The translations under genes and the position numbers were made by a program. The notes under the pieces were generated by a model, which saw nothing but the letters and a program-made list of their open reading frames with translations, had not been told where the DNA came from and searched no databases. From NCBI GenBank assembly GCA_902796885.1, contig CADBQY010000212.1, positions 1 to 47,709 on the forward strand: 47,709 nt of DNA. Direction: 5' to 3'. Source of the stretch: an uncultured Planctomycetota bacterium. Its GTDB lineage: Bacteria > Planctomycetota > Planctomycetia > Pirellulales > Thermoguttaceae. Positions 23,987-34,132 of the stretch are shown piece by piece; position 1 is the first letter of the stretch, and every line of letters starts with the position of its first letter.

Positions 23987-24973
23987 ATGCCAGACTACAA
24001 AACCCATGTTACGGCAAGTTCGATTTGCGGAACCGCATTAGGAAGCATTTCCTTTCTATTCGGTCACATCTCCCCGATAACCTCGATTTACGGAGGTGTT
24101 CTCTGCGCAATCGGAGGAATCGTGCCGGACATTGACAGCGAAAAAAGTACTTCTTTTAGGAAATGTTTGGCAATCATAGCCGGTTTTTCATCCCTTCTGC
24201 TTGTTAGCAGGTTGCGAGACTACTTTCTTGACCCACAGGCTGTCGCAATCATCGGAGGAGGAAACTTCCTTTTCGCGTGGCTTTTTCTGGGACGGGTGAT
24301 CCGAAAAACGACAGTTCATCGCGGGATGTGCCACAGTATACCTATGGCACTCCTTACTGGCGAGATCACTTTTCTCCTCTCATCCGGCGTAGTGAACGAG
24401 CGTCTTTATTGCGGTGGCTCTATGGTTGTTGGCATTTTAGTCCACTTGATCCTCGATGAATTCTGTTCAGTTCAGATAAAAGGTGGTTCCGTCAAAATCA
24501 AAAAATCACTCGGTTCGGCATTGAAAATCGTCAATTTCAACGATAAAAAGGGAAGTTTTATCATGCTCGGAATTCTCGGTTTTTTCACAATGTTATGTGT
24601 CAACGAACCGGTATGGACAGCAGACCTTCCAGAGAAAGGATCTGAATACTTCACCCAAAATGGAAAAGAAGAACTCCGTCTGATCCAGAATAATAACTCT
24701 GAGATCTATGATCTCTCGGTTGTCCAGTGGGCACTCGATAACAATCTGCTCATAAGGCCAAAAACAGACGACAATCGTAAATGGAAAGAGATTCAAAACA
24801 TTCTCGCTAAACTCAACCCGAAAGGTCCAGAGCCTCCTTCAGGAAAACATCAAGAAGCTTTGGATCATTCCAGTCAGACGGCAACAATGGTTCTGGAATT
24901 TCTGAGTGGCGAAACGGACAGTAACATTGGAACAAACGGCTTCACGGATGCTAACCGAGCTAACCACAACTAG
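23987..24973 (+). CDS. YdjM-like membrane-bound metal-dependent hydrolase (DUF457)
   Basis: The first 215 residues have the PF04307 pattern: DYKTHV at the N terminus, GGIVPDIDSEKS, and VHRGMCHSIP, whose Asp and His residues are expected to bind metal, all set among four to five hydrophobic segments. The family is described as membrane-bound hydrolases, with the substrate unknown. The C-terminal 110 residues are soluble, charged and unlike anything I know. It starts the operon and overlaps the next gene by 26 to 68 bp depending on that gene's start. Confidence 0.8.
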   Translation: MPDYKTHVTASSICGTALGSISFLFGHISPITSIYGGVLCAIGGIVPDIDSEKSTSFRKCLAIIAGFSSLLLVSRLRDYFLDPQAVAIIGGGNFLFAWLFLGRVIRKTTVHRGMCHSIPMALLTGEITFLLSSGVVNERLYCGGSMVVGILVHLILDEFCSVQIKGGSVKIKKSLGSALKIVNFNDKKGSFIMLGILGFFTMLCVNEPVWTADLPEKGSEYFTQNGKEELRLIQNNNSEIYDLSVVQWALDNNLLIRPKTDDNRKWKEIQNILAKLNPKGPEPPSGKHQEALDHSSQTATMVLEFLSGETDSNIGTNGFTDANRANHN

Positions 24974-27900
24974 CTTCAAAGATTTTGGAATATTGGAAGT
25001 ACCGTTGATCGAGCAAACGCAATATCCCTTTGTACCTATTTCCAAAACGAGGAACGTATTGTTCTTTTTTTCAGTCGCTCTCTTTCTGTCCCTGTTTTTC
25101 CATTCATACCTCTCCGCGCAGGGTTGGCAAGAGTACGCCGAACAGATACGTCACGAGAGTCAAAATAAGGATTTGCAAAATGTCGAACCATCGATTCCAG
25201 AACCCACCTTCTCTGTTTCAGGCAATTCAAATGGATTTAATCCTGACGGGATCGAATTTTTAGCCGAAAACATTGAAATGTCTGATACTCTTCCAGAAAC
25301 GCCTCCTCATTTGCGTCCGAATCCCGTTAGCACCGATCCTTCAATCATTTCCGATGCCTCATTATTCGGGCTCTGCCAAGCTGCTTCCGGAATAATCTGG
25401 GCAGTCGGAGATCGTGGAGCTGTCTGGATGAGCTCTGACAATGGTGAGAAGTGGTTTCTGGTCCGAGTTCCAACAACGGCCAATTTGAAGGCGGTCTCAT
25501 TCTCAGACGCTAACCATGGCTTGATTGTCGGAGGAAATCTGATCCCGGGAACAAAGTGCTCACAAGGTATCATTCTAAGAACAGAAGATGGTGGTCGGAA
25601 TTGGTCCGTCGTCGAAACGATCGGAATTCCGTTTCTCTATGATGTCGCTTATTCTGAAGACGGAATTGCCGAAGCGTGGGGCGATTCTTCGGAACTCTAT
25701 CCCTCGGGGTATTTTCAGAGCGAAGACAATGGCCGAACCTGGTTTTCGCCTTTTAAGACCGTCCGCCATCCAGGATGGATAAAAGGTAATTCAGAAAACG
25801 AGTTTTTTTCGGGGCTAAGCCGTTCAGGAAAGCCTTACCAAATCGATGGAACTTCCTGTAATGAAATTGGGGCATTCCAAAACTGCGACTTCCTGACCGA
25901 CTTTACCATGTCAGAAAATGCGGCCCTCTTTTCAGCCGGTCTCAACGGACTTCTTCTTTGGGATGGAACAAGTCTTCCGCAACAAATACCTCTCCCCTCT
26001 GAAAGTGATCAATTTGAATTCAATACCGTTTCGTTTAAAAAAAGCCGAATCGATATAGCCGGAACCCCGGGGACAAAAATCTTTTCAAGTACAGATAACG
26101 GGAGATCCTGGAATGCAACGGAAACCGGCATCACCCTTCCAATCCGAAAAATACTCTTTTCAGACTCCCAAAATGGTTTTGCTGTCGGCGATCTTGGAAA
26201 TATTCTCGTAACCCATGACGGTGGTGCTAATTGGACGGTAAAACGTGAAGGGGGACGACGCGCCGCCTGGCTCGGTCTTTTTGAAAATTCAGAACTGATT
26301 CCCTACCACTGGACGACTGCGTTAACTCTAAAAGACGGATTTTTAGGAGTAGCGGACATCTTAACTCCCTGTGACGAATCATGTGGTGAAGAGGTTCTTC
26401 CGGAGGAGCGGCTGCGCGAATCTTTCATAGCGACTGGCGGTTCATCTTTCCATTACGAAAATGATTTCGCTCTTCCTTCTCCAGAGTTGAATCTATCACT
26501 CGAGAATATAAAATCTTTATGGAGTAATCGGACTAACGAAGCCCCCGAAATCATGCTGAAAAGACACATTGTTCGGATGATTCGTATCTGGCGTCCGACC
26601 CTTCTGGTGCTTTCTGAAAAAAATGATCCTCCGGCATTTTTAACCCCTCCAGTTCGTTCGCTTGTTACTGACGAATCAATAGAAAAAAACAGAATCCGTC
26701 CGACTGCCGGTTATTCGACAGCGAACGTCGATCCAATTAAGTTGGCGCTTATGGTTGAACAGCACTGGGATATTTCAAACAAGGTTCTCCCAATGAGCGA
26801 TTTGCAATCTCCGATCTCTCAAATGATTCGCGATACCATCTTAGAAGGAATAATCGAGGCTGCCGATCCCCAACGATTCCCAGAACAAATTAAGAATTTA
26901 GGCCTTCTTCCTTGGAAGGTTAATCGGGTAGGAATTGCGACAGACCGCTCGTCTTTCCTGTCAGTCAAAACGGAAGACTATATCTCAACTCACGGCCGAA
27001 CCATTGACGAGGTATCGCTTTTAGCTCAACGGATTGCCTCCCCGCATAATTCACTTGAAGCTTTTCGCGGTTTTGAATTTATTTCATTGGAAGGGGTCGA
27101 TAATCCTGATATCAATTCTCAACTGGACTCCCCCTTCGTTGACCTTAACATACCCCGTGGGAGTGAAATCAGACGACGGGCGGCAGTTCATCCTATAAGT
27201 GAAAAAAAAGTTCTCCCGATCATTCATCAGAGACGCAAGCTCTTAGCTCTTGCAGATCATCTCACGTCCTCATCCGGCAGTCGTGTCGATATGATTCGCA
27301 CGAATATCGACACAGCGCTCCAAGAGACTGACACAGAAACTGCTGCTGAGGTTCTACTGAGACTAGGAATAAATCTCTCTCACGCAGGTGATCCAGACAC
27401 TGCGGCAGAATATTGGGAACGGTTAGTTTCAGAATACCCCGAAACAACTCCTGCTCGCGAAGGAGCAGTGCGTCTTCTCCGCATGTATGCTGGATTGGAG
27501 CGTATTCGGCGAATATCTCTTGGCCGAGCCGCAAAAATACAGGTCGGCACTATCACTCAAAATTCAAAACCGGACGAAGTTGAACGTCCACTTCCGGGAA
27601 TTGTCGATCATTGTGCCGACGCGCTACGTATTGGTACAATGATCCGTGAATATTATCCCGAACTCTATATGACTGACGAAGTCCGTTTTCCCCTTGCTTC
27701 TGCTCAACGCCGAGGAGGTGAATTCCAAAATGCAATTGGTTACTATTACAACCGTTCACTCCTTTTTTCCGAAAATGACTTCACGGCACGTCACGCCGCC
27801 GGAGAATACGCACTTTTGAACGACAAACAGGAAAAAAGTGACTTTCCTCTCCCTGTCGGTTCCTGTTATCCTGCAGTGTCGGTACCACTTCTCGACGGAA

Positions 27901-28418
27901 TCCTGGAAAATGAGGTTTGGAATGTCGCGGAGCCTTTTCAGTTAGCAGGAGATCCTAACTATCCACAAACCTCCATTTCTCTCCTAAGCGGAAAGGAACA
28001 TCTCTTTATCGGCATCGTCGCTCACCAGACGGATGTAACGGCGATACAACGGAACGGACAAAGGGTTCGCGATACCGATCTTTCCGACTTTGACAGGATC
28101 GAGATTGCACTCGATCCTGACCGCGATTTTATCGATTTTTATCATCTGACCTTCGATTGTCGCGGTTGGGTATGCGACTCATGCCACAATGACAAAAACT
28201 GGAATCCAGAGATCTATATTGCCCAAAAAACCACAAATTTTGGATGGGTTCTCGAAATTGCGATTCCATGGCGCGAGCTTTGTGATTCTGCTCCGAATGC
28301 TGGAAATGTCTGGGGGATTGCAATTCGTCGGGTCGTTCCCGGAATAGGATTTTCAGCTTGGAGTGAAATCGGCAAAAAATGTTTGAAAAAAGGTTTCGGT
28401 TATCTCCGTTTCTATTGA
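24948..28418 (+). CDS. Large exported Ycf48-like / CBM9-like protein
   Basis: With the ATG at 24948 the protein has 1156 residues; a GTG at 24906 would add 14. A hydrophobic stretch VLFFFSVALFLSLFFHSYLS near residues 36-55, followed by AQG, looks like a signal peptide or anchor. Residues about 135-435 hold five Asp-box motifs (SSDNGEKW, TEDGGRNW, SEDNGRTW, STDNGRSW, THDGGANW) as in Ycf48 beta-propellers. A middle part (RHIVRMIRIWRPTLLVLS and RFPEQIKNLGLLPWKVNR) faintly recalls planctomycete PIG-L-type proteins but lacks the metal motif. A tetratricopeptide-like segment follows, and the last 180 residues resemble a CBM9/DOMON sandwich (WNPEIYIA and GWVLEIAIPW). Function unknown. Confidence 0.75.
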   Translation: MLTELTTTSFKDFGILEVPLIEQTQYPFVPISKTRNVLFFFSVALFLSLFFHSYLSAQGWQEYAEQIRHESQNKDLQNVEPSIPEPTFSVSGNSNGFNPDGIEFLAENIEMSDTLPETPPHLRPNPVSTDPSIISDASLFGLCQAASGIIWAVGDRGAVWMSSDNGEKWFLVRVPTTANLKAVSFSDANHGLIVGGNLIPGTKCSQGIILRTEDGGRNWSVVETIGIPFLYDVAYSEDGIAEAWGDSSELYPSGYFQSEDNGRTWFSPFKTVRHPGWIKGNSENEFFSGLSRSGKPYQIDGTSCNEIGAFQNCDFLTDFTMSENAALFSAGLNGLLLWDGTSLPQQIPLPSESDQFEFNTVSFKKSRIDIAGTPGTKIFSSTDNGRSWNATETGITLPIRKILFSDSQNGFAVGDLGNILVTHDGGANWTVKREGGRRAAWLGLFENSELIPYHWTTALTLKDGFLGVADILTPCDESCGEEVLPEERLRESFIATGGSSFHYENDFALPSPELNLSLENIKSLWSNRTNEAPEIMLKRHIVRMIRIWRPTLLVLSEKNDPPAFLTPPVRSLVTDESIEKNRIRPTAGYSTANVDPIKLALMVEQHWDISNKVLPMSDLQSPISQMIRDTILEGIIEAADPQRFPEQIKNLGLLPWKVNRVGIATDRSSFLSVKTEDYISTHGRTIDEVSLLAQRIASPHNSLEAFRGFEFISLEGVDNPDINSQLDSPFVDLNIPRGSEIRRRAAVHPISEKKVLPIIHQRRKLLALADHLTSSSGSRVDMIRTNIDTALQETDTETAAEVLLRLGINLSHAGDPDTAAEYWERLVSEYPETTPAREGAVRLLRMYAGLERIRRISLGRAAKIQVGTITQNSKPDEVERPLPGIVDHCADALRIGTMIREYYPELYMTDEVRFPLASAQRRGGEFQNAIGYYYNRSLLFSENDFTARHAAGEYALLNDKQEKSDFPLPVGSCYPAVSVPLLDGILENEVWNVAEPFQLAGDPNYPQTSISLLSGKEHLFIGIVAHQTDVTAIQRNGQRVRDTDLSDFDRIEIALDPDRDFIDFYHLTFDCRGWVCDSCHNDKNWNPEIYIAQKTTNFGWVLEIAIPWRELCDSAPNAGNVWGIAIRRVVPGIGFSAWSEIGKKCLKKGFGYLRFY

Positions 28419-28433
28419 CTTACCGTCGAGGTA

Positions 28434-28462
28434 TTGCGTTTGCCGTTAAATCCTGTTAAAAT
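28434..28462 (+). promoter_or_regulatory. Candidate promoter for uvrB
   Basis: TTGCGT (28434-28439) and TAAAAT (28457-28462) are 17 bp apart. The TTG that would be the longest-ORF start of uvrB is the -35 itself. The leader to the ATG at 28500 would be about 30 nt. Confidence 0.45.
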
Positions 28463-28499
28463 CATTCGTTCGGAAATTTTCCGCCTGGGGTTTAGAAAT

Positions 28500-30590
28500 A
28501 TGCCTTTTAGACTTGAAAAACCGTTTGAACCGTCAGGAGATCAGCCCAATGCCATTCGTTCTCTGATAGAAGGGATCGAATCAGGACGTTCTTCTCAGAC
28601 TCTTATGGGGGTTACCGGCTCGGGTAAAACCTTTACGATGGCTAATGTCATCGAGCATTTCCAACGCCCAACCCTTGTGATGTCCCATAACAAAACCCTT
28701 GCAGCACAGCTGTATGGTGAGTTCAAAGCCTTTTTCCCAGACAATGCTGTTTCATATTTCGTCAGTTACTACGATTATTATCAACCGGAGGCCTATATTC
28801 CACAACGAGATATCTATATTGAAAAAGACTCCAGCGTCAATGATGAGATAGATCGTCTTCGTCTTGCTGCGACAAGCGCCCTTTTAAGTCGTCGTGACTG
28901 CATTGTTGTGGCCAGTGTCAGTTCAATTTACGGTTTAGGTTCTCCGGATGATTACCAAAATCTGATGTTGCCTCTTCGGGTTGGAGCGGAACTGAATCGA
29001 GACGCAATGCTCAAACGTCTCGTTGATATGCTCTACGAACGAAACGATGTCTCCTGCGACCGAGGAAATTTCCGAGTGCGCGGAGACTCCGTTGAAATTC
29101 GTCCCACTTACGAGGAGTTCACCGTGCGAGTTGAGTTCTGGGGAGATGAAATTGAACGGATATCGATCGTCAATCCCCTGACTAACGAGACGATCGACAA
29201 ACAAGATGAATTCTTTATTTACCCTGCAAAACACTTTGTTCTTCCACAGGAGAGAGTCAAAGAAGCCATAAAACGAATCGAATTTGAATTAGAAGATCGG
29301 ATCAAGTTCTTTACCGATCAGGGAAAACTACTAGAAGCGCAACGTCTCTCGGCAAGAACGCGTTACGATCTGGAACTAATTCAAGAGACTGGTTTTTGTC
29401 CGGGGATTGAGAATTATTCCGCCCCGCTTGCCAATCGAGCTCCCGGTGAACCTCCGGAAACTCTTTTTGATTATTTCCCAGACGATTTTCTCCTATTCAT
29501 TGACGAATCCCACGTTACGATTCCCCAAATCCGAGCAATGTTTTCAGGCGATCAGGCACGTAAAAAGAATCTTATTGAACATGGCTTTCGTCTACCGAGT
29601 GCATTAGACAATCGCCCGTTAAAATTTGAAGAGTGGGAAAAGAAAGTCAACCAAGTTATCTACGTTTCAGCAACACCAGGTGATTACGAACTTGAAAAGT
29701 CGGAAAATAGGGTTATTCAACAAATTATTCGACCAACGGGTCTTGTTGATCCAGTCGTAGAAGTTGTCTCAGCGTCGATACAAATCCCCCATCTTCTCGA
29801 ACAATCACGACAGCGAATCGCATCCGGTGAACGAGTCCTGGTTACTGCACTAACAAAGAAGCTTGCGGAAGAAGTTGCCGAATACTTTGTTCAGCAAGAC
29901 ATCAAATGCAGGTGGCTTCATAGCGAACTTGACGCTTTCGAACGCGTCGAACTCCTTCGTGATCTTCGTTGCGGCAATTTTGACGTGCTGGTTGGAGTTA
30001 ATCTTCTTCGCGAAGGTCTTGATCTTCCCGAAGTTTCGTTGGTCGCGATTCTCGATGCCGACAAAGAAGGTTTTCTGCGGAGTGAAACCTCTTTGATTCA
30101 GACTATTGGGAGAAGTGCTCGAAATGTCAATGCCAAGGTAATCCTTTATGCCGATAAAGTAACCGATTCAATGAAAAATGCGATTGACGAGACAAATCGA
30201 CGACGGGAAATCCAAATAGAGTATAATAGGGAAAATGGTATCACGCCAGAAACAATCAAAAAGAATATTCATCGTGGCATTGAAGCCGACGCCGAGGCTC
30301 ACGCACGCGTTTCGGCTGTTATTGATGACGCCGATGAAGATCTTTTCATAACGCGCGAGTACATTAATGAATTAGAACAGGAGATGCTTGATGCTGCGGA
30401 TCGACTTGAATTTGAAAAAGCCGCCGTTCTACGCGACCGGATCAAACAAATGAGCGAATTTATCGGTAAAAAGGCGTCTCTGTTTAAGTCTGCAATGAAA
30501 AAGGGGGCAAAATCATCTCAAGGAAAACGCGGGTACAGGAAAAAGTCAAAACCGTTCTCTAAACGCGTCCCAAAGCCTGAGAAGGGGTAA
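28500..30590 (+). CDS. uvrB: Excinuclease ABC subunit B
   Basis: UvrB verifies damage and, with UvrC, positions the incisions in nucleotide excision repair. From the ATG at 28500 ([19 protein letters not shown], the normal family start) the protein has 696 residues. It shows Walker A GVTGSGKT (37-44), the beta-hairpin region [24 protein letters not shown], the motif VI region QTIGRSARN and a C-terminal UVR motif (about 635-665, [13 protein letters not shown]) that binds UvrC, ending in a basic tail. A longer ORF from a TTG at 28434 is rejected because it starts in the promoter. The MBL gene follows 4 bp after the stop. Confidence 0.96.
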   Translation: MPFRLEKPFEPSGDQPNAIRSLIEGIESGRSSQTLMGVTGSGKTFTMANVIEHFQRPTLVMSHNKTLAAQLYGEFKAFFPDNAVSYFVSYYDYYQPEAYIPQRDIYIEKDSSVNDEIDRLRLAATSALLSRRDCIVVASVSSIYGLGSPDDYQNLMLPLRVGAELNRDAMLKRLVDMLYERNDVSCDRGNFRVRGDSVEIRPTYEEFTVRVEFWGDEIERISIVNPLTNETIDKQDEFFIYPAKHFVLPQERVKEAIKRIEFELEDRIKFFTDQGKLLEAQRLSARTRYDLELIQETGFCPGIENYSAPLANRAPGEPPETLFDYFPDDFLLFIDESHVTIPQIRAMFSGDQARKKNLIEHGFRLPSALDNRPLKFEEWEKKVNQVIYVSATPGDYELEKSENRVIQQIIRPTGLVDPVVEVVSASIQIPHLLEQSRQRIASGERVLVTALTKKLAEEVAEYFVQQDIKCRWLHSELDAFERVELLRDLRCGNFDVLVGVNLLREGLDLPEVSLVAILDADKEGFLRSETSLIQTIGRSARNVNAKVILYADKVTDSMKNAIDETNRRREIQIEYNRENGITPETIKKNIHRGIEADAEAHARVSAVIDDADEDLFITREYINELEQEMLDAADRLEFEKAAVLRDRIKQMSEFIGKKASLFKSAMKKGAKSSQGKRGYRKKSKPFSKRVPKPEKG

Positions 30591-30594
30591 CGAA

Positions 30595-31650
30595 ATGTCA
30601 GCAAGTCAAAAACAGGGAGATATCTACGCCAACGTTCAACGTTGGACGGCTAAAAATGGACTGAGAATTTACCGTATCCGTCATCAGCCCTATCCGTATC
30701 TTAGTGGCTATGTCTATTTGATTCTTGGTAATGGCTTCCCACCGACAATGTTCGATGCTGGTAGCGGTGAAGGCACATCGTTTGATGATATTATCAAGGG
30801 AATCGAGCAGGTACGTAAAAACTGGGGAGAAAAAATCAAACCGCAACAAATTGAACACATTATTATTTCTCATGCGCATATCGACCACTTCGGCGGAACT
30901 CACCTATTTAAAGAACTGGGAGATCCGAAAATCTACGCCCATCCCTATGATGCGCCGATTGTCGAGTCGTATCGCGAACGAACAACGATCGGAACCTTTG
31001 CCCACGCGAATTTCCTACATACTTGCGGAGTACCCGAAGATGAAATCGAACCGGTTCTCAAAGCGTTCGGGTATCTCCCTGAACGGACAAAGCCCGTTCA
31101 TGTGGATGACGTCCTCGAAGATGGCGATAAGCTAAACGATCTTGAAATTCTTCATTTTCCTGGACACAGTGCTGGACATATCGGTATGCGTGTCGGGGAG
31201 TTTCTCCTCACAGGCGACCTGATCCTTTCTAAGACTTTGACTCAAAACTGGCCGGCGACTTTCTTTCCCTTTTGTGGTTTTGCTCGAACGGTTGAATCAA
31301 TGAAGAAACTGAATCGATTGACTGAAAAGAAGGACCCGCCTAAAATCCTTCTTCCCGGTCATGAAGACCCAATCTATGAAATTCAAAACAGGATTCAGAT
31401 GGTTCACAAATCTGAGGATCGCCGGAATACGCGACTTCAGCGTCTTCTGACCGAAACAGAAAAAGGGATGACAATCAACGAACTTGCCAAAATGATGTTT
31501 TGGACAGCTCATATCAACCGGCGTTTTTTTGCGCTGGCTGATGTCGCAGCTCGACTCGAATATCTGATGCTTTGCGGATTTGTTTCGGCCGTCAACTATG
31601 AAATCCTTTTTCCGGGTGAGACCGCACTGCGTTGGAGACTTACAAAATAG
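30595..31650 (+). CDS. MBL-fold metallohydrolase
   Basis: The 351 residues contain the metallo-beta-lactamase metal motif SHAHIDHFGG (HxHxDH), the second His in FPGHSAGHIG, the Asp in LLTGDLIL and a late LLPGHEDP. A C-terminal helical part (about 285-351, MTINELAKMMFW to LRWRLTK) resembles the winged-helix tail of LACTB2-like hydrolases. The substrate is unknown; thioesters, RNA and glutathione adducts are all used in the family. Its ribosome binding site (GAGAAGGGG) is in the end of uvrB, so it is co-translated with it. Confidence 0.87.
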   Translation: MSASQKQGDIYANVQRWTAKNGLRIYRIRHQPYPYLSGYVYLILGNGFPPTMFDAGSGEGTSFDDIIKGIEQVRKNWGEKIKPQQIEHIIISHAHIDHFGGTHLFKELGDPKIYAHPYDAPIVESYRERTTIGTFAHANFLHTCGVPEDEIEPVLKAFGYLPERTKPVHVDDVLEDGDKLNDLEILHFPGHSAGHIGMRVGEFLLTGDLILSKTLTQNWPATFFPFCGFARTVESMKKLNRLTEKKDPPKILLPGHEDPIYEIQNRIQMVHKSEDRRNTRLQRLLTETEKGMTINELAKMMFWTAHINRRFFALADVAARLEYLMLCGFVSAVNYEILFPGETALRWRLTK

Positions 31651-31679
31651 TTAGCTTCTTTCCGGAAATTTGTTATAAT
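31651..31679 (+). promoter_or_regulatory. Candidate promoter for the 31771 operon, with palindrome
   Basis: A perfect -10 TATAAT (31674-31679) is preceded 17 bp upstream by a poor -35 TTAGCT (31651-31656). The spacer holds a perfect 10-bp palindrome TTTCCGGAAA (31659-31668), which could be an operator. Confidence 0.4.
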
Positions 31680-31770
31680 TGGCATATGGTCGCAAGTACA
31701 AAGTGACAAGGCCATGATTTAGCAAAGATAGGAAATATGAAAGTTTTGTCCCTTTCCAAAGGAGTTTTTT

Positions 31771-32619
31771 ATGAAAAAATGGTCGGTGGGAGTTTTTGCA
31801 TCGATTGATGCAGGTCTCGGTGTTCAATTGGAAGTAGCTCGTGATCTGGGAATCCACACAGTTCAGCTTCATACCCCAGCGAAAACCTCGCGTACGCCCG
31901 ATAATGCGAAGGCGTTTTTGAGGAAGTTAGAAGAGTACGGCATTACCGTGACATGCGTTTTTCTCGGTTTTGAAGGTGAAAGCTATGAAACAATAGCGAT
32001 TACTGCAGAAACCGTTGGACTCGTTCCCCATGAAACTCGAGAAACGCGTCTTCAAGAATCGTTTGAAATTGCCGATTTTGCTAAACTTCTAGGGGTAGAT
32101 GCCATTGGTTCGCATATTGGCTTTGTTCCCCACAAAGATGATGTCAAAAAGTATTCAGAAATCGTTGAAACCATACAAAAACTCTGCGACCATCTTGCCG
32201 CTAACGGCCAACGTCTTCATCTCGAAACGGGTCAGGAAAAAGCCGAAGACCTTCTCACTTTCCTCAAAGACGTTCAGCGCGACAATATTTTCATCAACTT
32301 TGACCCTGCCAACTTGATTCTTTACGGCATGGGAAACCCGATCGAATCTCTCAAAAAAGTCGGTTCTTATGTTCGGAGCGTCCACTGTAAAGATGCCAAA
32401 CCGACAAACGGAACCCCCGGTGTCGACTGGGGAACGGAAGTTCCATTCGGAACAGGTGATGTGGATGCAGAGCTCTTTCTTGCGACGTTGAAAGAGGTCG
32501 GATTCGACGGCCCGATCACAATCGAACGTGAAATTCCGCAAGAGCCACAGCGTCAGAAAGACGAAATCGGTCAGGCTCTTCACCTGATCTATTCGATTGA
32601 AGACAAACTGTTTGCCTAA
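31771..32619 (+). CDS. Sugar phosphate isomerase/epimerase family protein (TIM barrel)
   Basis: The 282 residues fit the xylose isomerase-like TIM barrel (AP_endonuc_2). Metal ligands can be placed at Glu in LHLETGQE, Asp in NFDPANL, His in SVHCKDA and Glu near the end in TIEREIPQ. FGTGDVDAELFLATLKEVGFDG is typical of this family (FGTGDVDAELFLATLKEV is the core). The sugar is unknown. AAAGGAG is 6 nt upstream of the ATG. It leads an operon with the PHA_gran_rgn protein and apbE. Confidence 0.85.
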   Translation: MKKWSVGVFASIDAGLGVQLEVARDLGIHTVQLHTPAKTSRTPDNAKAFLRKLEEYGITVTCVFLGFEGESYETIAITAETVGLVPHETRETRLQESFEIADFAKLLGVDAIGSHIGFVPHKDDVKKYSEIVETIQKLCDHLAANGQRLHLETGQEKAEDLLTFLKDVQRDNIFINFDPANLILYGMGNPIESLKKVGSYVRSVHCKDAKPTNGTPGVDWGTEVPFGTGDVDAELFLATLKEVGFDGPITIEREIPQEPQRQKDEIGQALHLIYSIEDKLFA

Positions 32620-32652
32620 GGGCCTTAAAATCAGGAAAGACAGGAGTTAACT

Positions 32653-32979
32653 ATGCCTAACATTTCTCTTACCTTCCCGCATAAACTGGGAAAAGATGAA
32701 GCAGTTGCTAGAATCCATAAAGCGATCGAATGTGAAAAAATCAAGAAGTCAAACATTGTATCCAATTCAACTGAAAAATGGGTGGGGGACGATCATGTTG
32801 ACTGGACGATGACAATCTTCTCTTATCCGATTTCCGGCACACTCGACATCAAAGAGGCATCGGTAGACGTGACACTCGATCTGCCAATGGCGGCCACAAT
32901 GGTCACTGGAATGATCAAGAATCAGCTCGGACAAGAAATCGCCGGGATGCTGCAAGATTCCCAAAACGAGAATGCCTGA
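32653..32979 (+). CDS. Polyhydroxyalkanoic acid system (PHA_gran_rgn) family protein
   Basis: A 108-residue protein matching PF09650: ISLTFPHKLGKDEAVARI at the N terminus, then ISGTLDIKEASVDVTLDLP and a C-terminal helix MIKNQLGQEIAGML. The family was named from PHA gene neighbourhoods but is widespread in organisms without PHA; the function is unclear. There are no PHA synthase or phasin genes here. GGAG precedes the ATG by 8 nt, and apbE starts 2 bp after the stop. Confidence 0.8.
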   Translation: MPNISLTFPHKLGKDEAVARIHKAIECEKIKKSNIVSNSTEKWVGDDHVDWTMTIFSYPISGTLDIKEASVDVTLDLPMAATMVTGMIKNQLGQEIAGMLQDSQNENA

Positions 32980-32981
32980 GC

Positions 32982-34109
32982 ATGCGTCGCTCTTTCCTGA
33001 CGCGTTTATCGCCTTTCCGCGGTCTTGCCGCCCATCCGTTCGGTAAAGGTTTAGAAAGCCAAAAAGATTTTCGGATCTTTACCGAAGGATGTCCGACATC
33101 GTTAAAACAATGCTCTTCCACCGACGAGTCACTTTTCGGTCCGTTAACAGTTTATCGCCATCGCGCAATGGCATGCGATTTCGAAATCTCTCTCAATGAA
33201 AGTGACTCTTCACGTGAGGAGGTTTTCGACGTCTTTGATCTCATTGATCAGGAAGAAACAGTTCTTTCCGTATTTCGGCCAACGAGTCTTTTAAGCCGTA
33301 TCAATATGTTGGCTGCCGAAATGAATGTTCAAGTTCCATCAAAACTTTTCAAACAACTTCAAATTTGTCGTTCTCTTTGGAAAGAAACTGATGGGGCGTT
33401 TGATATTACATCTTCGACTCTCTGGAAGCTGTGGGGGTTTGCAAAAGGTGAAGGACGTGTTCCTACTGAATTTGAAATCAACAGCACGTTAAAAAATGTA
33501 GGTATGAAACATGTACTCCTTAATGAAAAAGACCATACCGTTGCATTCGATCATCCAGGAGTCGAAATTAATTTCGGAGCAATCGGTAAGGGATTCGCGC
33601 TCGACATAGCATCGTCCTTTCTTGCCACATCATCACTAGAAAATTACCTTATTCACGGAGGATTGAGTAGCGTTATCGCAAAAGGTGGCCGAACAGGCGA
33701 TCATGCCATCGATCATGACGGCACACTTTCCCCATGCTGGAGTATCGGAATTGCCGATCCGATTGAGCCGCAACGTCGTCTAGCCACCCTTAGGCTTATT
33801 AATGAAGCGATCGGCACAAGTGGTTCCGGAAGACAGTATTTCTTTCATCAAGGAAAACGATTTTCACACATCATCGATCCGAGAACCGGTTTTCCCTCAG
33901 TCGGCATCCTCTCGGCAACCGTCATCACCCCACACGCAGCGTGTGCTGACGCTCTTTCAACTGCATTTTTTGTAATGGGGATTGACAATACTGAAAAGTT
34001 CGCGCTGAAACATCCTGAATGCCGAATTCTCCTCATTACCGAAACAAAAACGAGAAAAAGGGAAATTGTCACTTTTAATATGGATAATTCCCATTTTCAT
34101 CTCATCTAA
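32982..34109 (+). CDS. apbE: FAD:protein FMN transferase
   Basis: ApbE attaches FMN covalently to Thr or Ser of exported flavoproteins such as NqrB, NqrC and RnfG. The 375 residues show YRHRAMACDFEISL, DQEETVLSVFRPTSLLSRIN, FDITSS, INFGAIGKGFALD, LIHGGLSSV, HIIDPRTGFPS and a late ACADALSTAFFVMG with the metal-binding Asp. The first 55 residues are basic and precede the domain; there is no clear signal peptide or lipobox, so its location is uncertain. No Nqr or Rnf genes are in the window. It ends 23 bp from the convergent U32 gene. Confidence 0.92.
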   Translation: MRRSFLTRLSPFRGLAAHPFGKGLESQKDFRIFTEGCPTSLKQCSSTDESLFGPLTVYRHRAMACDFEISLNESDSSREEVFDVFDLIDQEETVLSVFRPTSLLSRINMLAAEMNVQVPSKLFKQLQICRSLWKETDGAFDITSSTLWKLWGFAKGEGRVPTEFEINSTLKNVGMKHVLLNEKDHTVAFDHPGVEINFGAIGKGFALDIASSFLATSSLENYLIHGGLSSVIAKGGRTGDHAIDHDGTLSPCWSIGIADPIEPQRRLATLRLINEAIGTSGSGRQYFFHQGKRFSHIIDPRTGFPSVGILSATVITPHAACADALSTAFFVMGIDNTEKFALKHPECRILLITETKTRKREIVTFNMDNSHFHLI

Positions 34110-34132
34110 ATTGTTAGACACATCAATTACAA

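Noticed and set aside
28169..28185. CDSCH (CxxCH) in the large exported protein as a c-type heme site
   Set aside because: It is a single motif in a CBM9-like strand where the family has a conserved Asp and Trp, with no other heme ligands or cytochrome maturation genes nearby.
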